From an uncultured Brevinema sp. (GTDB taxonomy: Bacteria > Spirochaetota > Brevinematia > Brevinematales > Brevinemataceae), in assembly GCA_947040475.1 (NCBI GenBank), contig CAMRBT010000052.1, positions 1 to 9,346 of the forward strand: a stretch of 9,346 bases of DNA, written 5' to 3'. The first letter of the stretch is position 1. Each line of letters starts with the position of its first letter. Both the position numbers and the translations under genes were made by a program. Under the pieces are notes generated by a model, which saw nothing but the letters and a program-made list of their open reading frames with translations, was not told the origin of the DNA and ran no database searches. Positions 6,189-9,346 of this stretch are shown here, piece by piece.

Positions 6189-7226
6189 GTGTATAAAATA
6201 GTAATAATATTAATACTGTCAATATCTACAAAGAGTTATTCTCAAGAAAATTTCAAACAATCTCAAGGTGAGGCAATGTACAATCCACCTTTTTTTGTAC
6301 ATTATGGGTATCTTTCACGAGATAATGATATTCAATGGTTTGCACCTTATATTGGAATTGGAATGCAACCAACTAAATTTTCTATTTCTTTTTTTGTACA
6401 AACAGGTGTGGCTCTATCCTATAAAAACTTCTCTTGGAGATTAGAATATTTACATGCTTTTCTTCCAGATTTATCTCTCTTTGATTATAAAAACATTGAA
6501 AATTATGGACAAAACATCTTAATTTATGATTTTACAGGATTTAGAATCAGTTCTACAACGAAGTTTGGGAATTTACTATATGCTTTTCCTAGTAAGAATG
6601 AATTAGTATTAGAACAAAATACACTAACGGTATTTGGTATACATCAAATATTTAGCCTAGATGCTCAGATATATAACAATGATTTTATCATATTAACTAG
6701 TATGTTTAGTCTTGGATTCAATGTTGTTCCTAGCTATGAACAATCTTCTTTTTATTTTAAAACACGTATACCGCTTACTTTTGATTTTATTCATAGTAAG
6801 TTGGGCTTTATGGGTACATTTTTTTATTCTGGGCATTTATCAAAAAACAGACCCTTGATTATTGGTGAAAAATATTCTGGTTATGATGAGGCTATAGACG
6901 TCTTGATAACAAAACCTGAGGGATTGTTCAATCAGTTTTATGATCTAACAGGAGCTTTAGATATGATCTATCGTGTTTATTTTCGTTCTCTCTCATCTCC
7001 TTTTGATAGGTTTTATGTGGCTATAGGTGGGAATATTGGTTTTGGAATACTTAGTAAGGAGTCTCGGGTAGATTTGCTTTATATGGGGACTGTGGCTTTT
7101 GGTTATGAACTTTATGATACTATTCCTTTTGAGCTGCGTTTTTCATTAGACCAAGATAAAAATTTCTTTTTTAATATCTCTGTTGTAAGCCCTATATCTC
7201 ATCGTTTTGATAGTAATCTTGATTGA
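6189..7226 (+). CDS. predicted outer-membrane beta-barrel protein
   Basis: The product (345 residues from GTG at 6189; 349 if GTG at 6177 is used, which overlaps the previous gene by 10 bp) has a signal peptide: a hydrophobic run then SYSQEN, with cleavage probably near SYS/Q. I prefer 6189 because GAGTGG (6175-6180) precedes it at a workable distance and the start falls 2 nt after the previous stop; both starts are GTG. The mature part alternates aromatic/hydrophobic and polar residues in many short strands (for example FSISFFVQTGVALSY, FYVAIGGNIGFGIL, FFFNISVVSP) with Gly/Asn/Asp turns, as in porin-like outer-membrane proteins. It lacks the usual C-terminal Phe; the last strand is followed by a short polar tail. 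No family is recognised. A hairpin follows about 70 bp downstream. Confidence 0.78.
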   Translation: MYKIVIILILSISTKSYSQENFKQSQGEAMYNPPFFVHYGYLSRDNDIQWFAPYIGIGMQPTKFSISFFVQTGVALSYKNFSWRLEYLHAFLPDLSLFDYKNIENYGQNILIYDFTGFRISSTTKFGNLLYAFPSKNELVLEQNTLTVFGIHQIFSLDAQIYNNDFIILTSMFSLGFNVVPSYEQSSFYFKTRIPLTFDFIHSKLGFMGTFFYSGHLSKNRPLIIGEKYSGYDEAIDVLITKPEGLFNQFYDLTGALDMIYRVYFRSLSSPFDRFYVAIGGNIGFGILSKESRVDLLYMGTVAFGYELYDTIPFELRFSLDQDKNFFFNISVVSPISHRFDSNLD

Positions 7227-7297
7227 TTTACTATCCTTGTCATCAGAGACATTTTTTAATAAAACTAGCTATATAATATTCTTTTTAATAAAAAAGC

Positions 7298-7324
7298 AAT
7301 CCCACCTAATTTTTAGGTGAGATT
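7298..7324. terminator. terminator after the beta-barrel gene
   Basis: AATCCCACCTAA (7298-7309) pairs with TTAGGTGAGATT (7313-7324) through 11 of 12 positions, with a 3-nt loop. On the plus side a weak T-run (ATCGTTTT) follows. On the minus side the run of six A at 7290-7295 would give a stronger U-tract, so it may also stop antisense transcripts. Confidence 0.7.
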
Positions 7325-7627
7325 ATCGTTTTACAAATATCATCAATATTTTATCTGAAAAGATCTGATTTTATGATTCGTATAAAAATTATACTATAAT
7401 TAGTGCCTTAATAGGCTATTTAGTCCCAGTAAAACACGTTGTATGATACATGGAATTTCCAACATTATGGGTCTGAATACACGTATTCCCTCTTTTCGAG
7501 CATTTATATTTTTAAGTATTGATCTTATAATAAGATGTATAATGGGTGTCCTAATCCCCAGTATTTTTCAAGTGATTTTCAGGTAGAAGTTGTAACCCGA
7601 ACATTTAAAAATAGAAGTATTTAAAAT
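7325..7627 (+). other. gene-free, hairpin-rich segment; possible leader or small RNA
   Basis: No credible gene is found here. TATAAT at 7395-7400 could start a plus-strand RNA that ends at the hairpin at 7628-7673, about 260 nt later. Inside are several small perfect stem-loops: GCCT/AGGC (7405-7416), TGTA/TACA (7440-7450), GAATA/TATTC (7475-7488) and ATCTTA/TAAGAT (7522-7536). The order promoter, structured RNA, terminator, then an integrase start is like a regulated leader, but no known riboswitch class is recognised. A -35 element is not clear. Confidence 0.3.
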
Positions 7628-7673
7628 ACCCACTAAGAAATCTATATAAGGATTTTATAGTGGGTCTTTTTTT
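7628..7673 (+). terminator. terminator-like hairpin enclosing an integrase start codon
   Basis: ACCCACTA (7628-7635) pairs with TAGTGGGT (7658-7665). Inside, AAATC (7638-7642) pairs with GATTT (7651-7655), and a run of seven T follows at 7667-7673. That is the form of an intrinsic terminator. The loop and right arm also hold AAGGA (7648-7652) and the GTG at 7660-7662 with 7-nt spacing, so the same fold would hide the ribosome site and start codon of the integrase fragment. Confidence 0.6.
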
Positions 7674-7921
7674 AAATTCAAACGGATATTATTATGTTGA
7701 ATTAACACTCAATAATAAAAGAGTTCAAAAATCACTTCAAACAAAAGGTCTTATCTATAGAGAAAACCTATTTAGAATATCTCAAGTATTCAGAAAGCCA
7801 AGGTAATGGGCATAGAGTTATATTGTTTAATAATATTATGACATTTTTCTTAAAAAAAAATCAATACAAAATAATAATTTTTAAAATATTGTTTTATTGT
7901 TTGTACAGTAATAGTTTATAG
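7660..7921 (+). pseudogene. frameshifted N-terminal relic of a tyrosine-recombinase integrase
   Basis: From the GTG at 7660, preceded by AAGGA, the frame reads VGLFLNSNGYYYVELTLNNK, then RVQKSLQTKGL. This is the style of the small arm-type DNA-binding domain at the N-terminus of phage and genomic-island tyrosine recombinases (compact beta strands with the RxxKSLxTK motif). Reading then continues sensibly only after a +1 shift near 7747-7754, as SIEKTYLEYLKYSESQGN and GHRVILF, a plausible start of the helical core-binding domain. The original frame stops at 7804-7806 and the shifted frame at 7919-7921. No catalytic domain with the Arg...His-x-x-Arg...Tyr set follows, so the gene is truncated as well as frameshifted. 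The similarity is judged by eye. It marks past insertion of a mobile element between the barrel gene and the chitinase gene. Confidence 0.55.
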
Positions 7922-8058
7922 ATAAAATAAACGCATTAAAAATCACTTTGTACTAAATGAAGACTTCGTACGCAAGTCTTTGCACGAAAGTATTTACACG
8001 TAAAATCTTTACCCAGATCTTTATCATGTTCTTTTAAGAGAACAAATACTATACAATC
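7922..8058. other. gene-free segment with a 7-bp hairpin
   Basis: Together with the preceding relic this forms a long stretch without an intact gene. The only clear structure is AAGACTT (7960-7966) with AAGTCTT (7974-7980), a perfect 7-bp inverted repeat with loop CGTACGC. A weaker one is GTTCTTTT/AAGAGAAC just before the terminator. No tRNA gene or obvious attachment-site duplication is seen. Confidence 0.4.
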
Positions 8059-8088
8059 AAAAAGCCCCTAAATTAATAGGGGCTTTTT
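8059..8088. terminator. bidirectional terminator downstream of the chitinase gene
   Basis: AAAAAGCCCCT (8059-8069) and AGGGGCTTTTT (8078-8088) are perfectly complementary over 11 bp with an 8-nt loop, and give U-runs in both directions. It begins 14 bp past the chitinase stop codon and is the natural end of that minus-strand transcript. Confidence 0.92.
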
Positions 8089-8101
8089 ATTTATTTATTT
8101 T

Positions 8102-9346
8102 CTAGTATGGATTAGATTTTAAAGTATCAAGTACTTCACCCTCATTATTTCCACCTAAACCTTGAGTGAAAAATTTATAATGTTTTACTCTACGAGCAAC
8201 TTTAGGATCATATTTAGCATTTCCTTCAATCCAAGATTTCCCAGCTTCAAATCCACCATTCATAATATTAATAGTCCAGCCATAACCTGGTTCACCTAAT
8301 CCTGGATCTTCATTTAATTTTGAAGTACCACGAACATATTTACCATCAGCTCTATTAAGAATCATGGTATCTTGTTGAGAAGGTTTTGATCCTTGAGGAG
8401 TTAACCAGAACATTAATGATGTCATAAATGCTGTGGTACCACCACTAATCTGTTGACCTTTAATCCAACCAGTAGGAACAACTCCACCTGTCATAATAAA
8501 GTTAGCGTTTTCTAAAAGCACTTTAGAAGTACCAAAGAAAATTGCAGAAGCTAGTCCATAGTTATAATTCCATGATAATTGGAAAGCTCCTCTACCATGA
8601 TAAGATTGACCTGCTACAGGTGGAAAAACTTTATGATTATTGTCTTGATAATGACTTACTGTTGCTCCAGCATAGGCAACCTCTTCATTAAAATAAAGAG
8701 ACCATGCTAATTCACCAGGCAATTCTGTTGTTATATAATCTGGGAATTGTGCACCGGGGAATTGATTTTTATCAAATGGCATTCCAGGAGCCCCTGCCCA
8801 AGACCCACTAGTTTCATGAGATGCATGAGCTAAGAATCCTGCGATTCCTCTAGCTTTATCATTATCAGAACCTTCAGAACCAAATGCAGCATAATCAATT
8901 GCTTTTAATTTGTGAGGTTTATTCAGTAACCAGTCATTACCAGAAGTAGCAAAATATTCTAAACTTTGGGAAACTAAACGTACTGTTCTAGTAGGTTTAT
9001 GAAGAACATAATTTCTTTCAAAAGATGTTTCTTTTGAAGTGTTTGGATCTAATGCAACTTTTATTAAATAAGCATAATTTCCAATAATTTGTAATGCGTC
9101 AACAAAATTTGCATGAGAATAATAGTCAGGACTTGTTTTTCCAGTGTTGTTTTGCCATTCTACAGAACCAATTCTTCTTGGAAAAAGAAGATCCCACTGA
9201 GCTGAATTAATCTTTGCTTTAAATGTTCTAACGGCACTGTCACCATTAGATGCAAAAATATCAGATGATTTAAGAGCATTTTCATTAAACGCATCTTTTA
9301 GATCTTGTGGAAGTTCATCCCATGACCATTCTTGAATATAACCTAA
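8102..9346 (-). CDS. GH19 chitinase (5' end beyond the window)
   Basis: The frame is open from the stop at 8102 to the window edge, giving 414 residues with the N-terminus missing; the first in-window ATG (8782) is internal, because the catalytic His-Glu lies upstream of it. Family 19 chitinases cut beta-1,4 bonds between GlcNAc units by inversion. Numbering from the window edge, the acid Glu178 is in AHASHETSGSW. The base is probably Glu222 in WSLYFNEEV. The substrate-groove motif YHGRGAFQLSWNYNYG spans 249-264. The C-terminal INIMNGGFE and the final Arg/Tyr-rich helix are also typical. The two catalytic Glu are 44 residues apart against about 22 in plant enzymes, through an insertion containing FPGAQFPDYITTELPGE. 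About 55 residues at the N-terminal side precede the recognisable GH19 start. Signal peptide and any binding module would be off-window. No frameshift is seen. Confidence 0.93.
   Translation of the reverse strand, partial: LGYIQEWSWDELPQDLKDAFNENALKSSDIFASNGDSAVRTFKAKINSAQWDLLFPRRIGSVEWQNNTGKTSPDYYSHANFVDALQIIGNYAYLIKVALDPNTSKETSFERNYVLHKPTRTVRLVSQSLEYFATSGNDWLLNKPHKLKAIDYAAFGSEGSDNDKARGIAGFLAHASHETSGSWAGAPGMPFDKNQFPGAQFPDYITTELPGELAWSLYFNEEVAYAGATVSHYQDNNHKVFPPVAGQSYHGRGAFQLSWNYNYGLASAIFFGTSKVLLENANFIMTGGVVPTGWIKGQQISGGTTAFMTSLMFWLTPQGSKPSQQDTMILNRADGKYVRGTSKLNEDPGLGEPGYGWTINIMNGGFEAGKSWIEGNAKYDPKVARRVKHYKFFTQGLGGNNEGEVLDTLKSNPY

Noticed and set aside
7400..7567. Minus-strand open stretch of about 56 codons reading through the hairpin-rich segment
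   Set aside because: It has no start codon or ribosome site at a sensible place and no recognised motif. Its many Arg/Leu/Ile codons are what the antisense of a structured AT-rich RNA could give by chance. A BLASTX search would settle it.

Overview
The window is strongly AT-rich DNA from a bacterium using the standard code (Trp is TGG; the gene ending at 7226 stops at TGA) and Shine-Dalgarno initiation. Several products carry N-terminal signal peptides and one looks like an outer-membrane beta-barrel, so a diderm (two-membrane) host is likely. A low-GC spirochaete is my best guess, but that is an impression of composition and protein style, not a proof; other AT-rich diderms remain possible.

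Left part (1-2710): a plus-strand gene for a small secreted protein of unknown function (42-695) meets, stop codon against stop codon, a minus-strand two-gene operon. The operon encodes a LysM-domain protein rich in Cys and Ser (1743-2564) and a protein with a C-terminal M15-type zinc peptidase signature (696-1733). Neither has a signal peptide. Together they look like a peptidoglycan-binding plus peptidoglycan-cutting pair of unknown delivery route. Their promoter is visible at 2682-2709.

Middle (2711-5340): about 0.65 kb without a convincing gene holds a direct repeat, a nested inverted repeat, a possible plus-strand -10 box and many short hairpins. It ends at a bidirectional terminator (3327-3359). 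Then, on the minus strand, a DUF454 (YbaN-like) membrane protein gene and a complete monofunctional haem catalase gene (katA) form a probable operon running leftward from a good promoter at 5310-5338.

Right-middle (5341-7330): a divergent promoter drives two tightly coupled plus-strand genes: an alpha-helical, probably secreted protein and a predicted outer-membrane beta-barrel protein, closed by a hairpin.

Right (7325-9346): a gene-poor stretch of about 0.77 kb. It contains a hairpin-rich segment that may be a leader or small RNA, a terminator-like hairpin that also encloses a ribosome-binding site and GTG start, and, directly from that GTG, a frameshifted N-terminal fragment of a tyrosine-recombinase-type integrase. 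After another bidirectional terminator comes a GH19 chitinase gene on the minus strand, whose 5' end lies beyond the window edge. The integrase relic suggests past mobile-element activity beside the chitinase gene. The most novel-looking items are the LysM/M15 pair and the leader/hairpin/integrase-relic arrangement.
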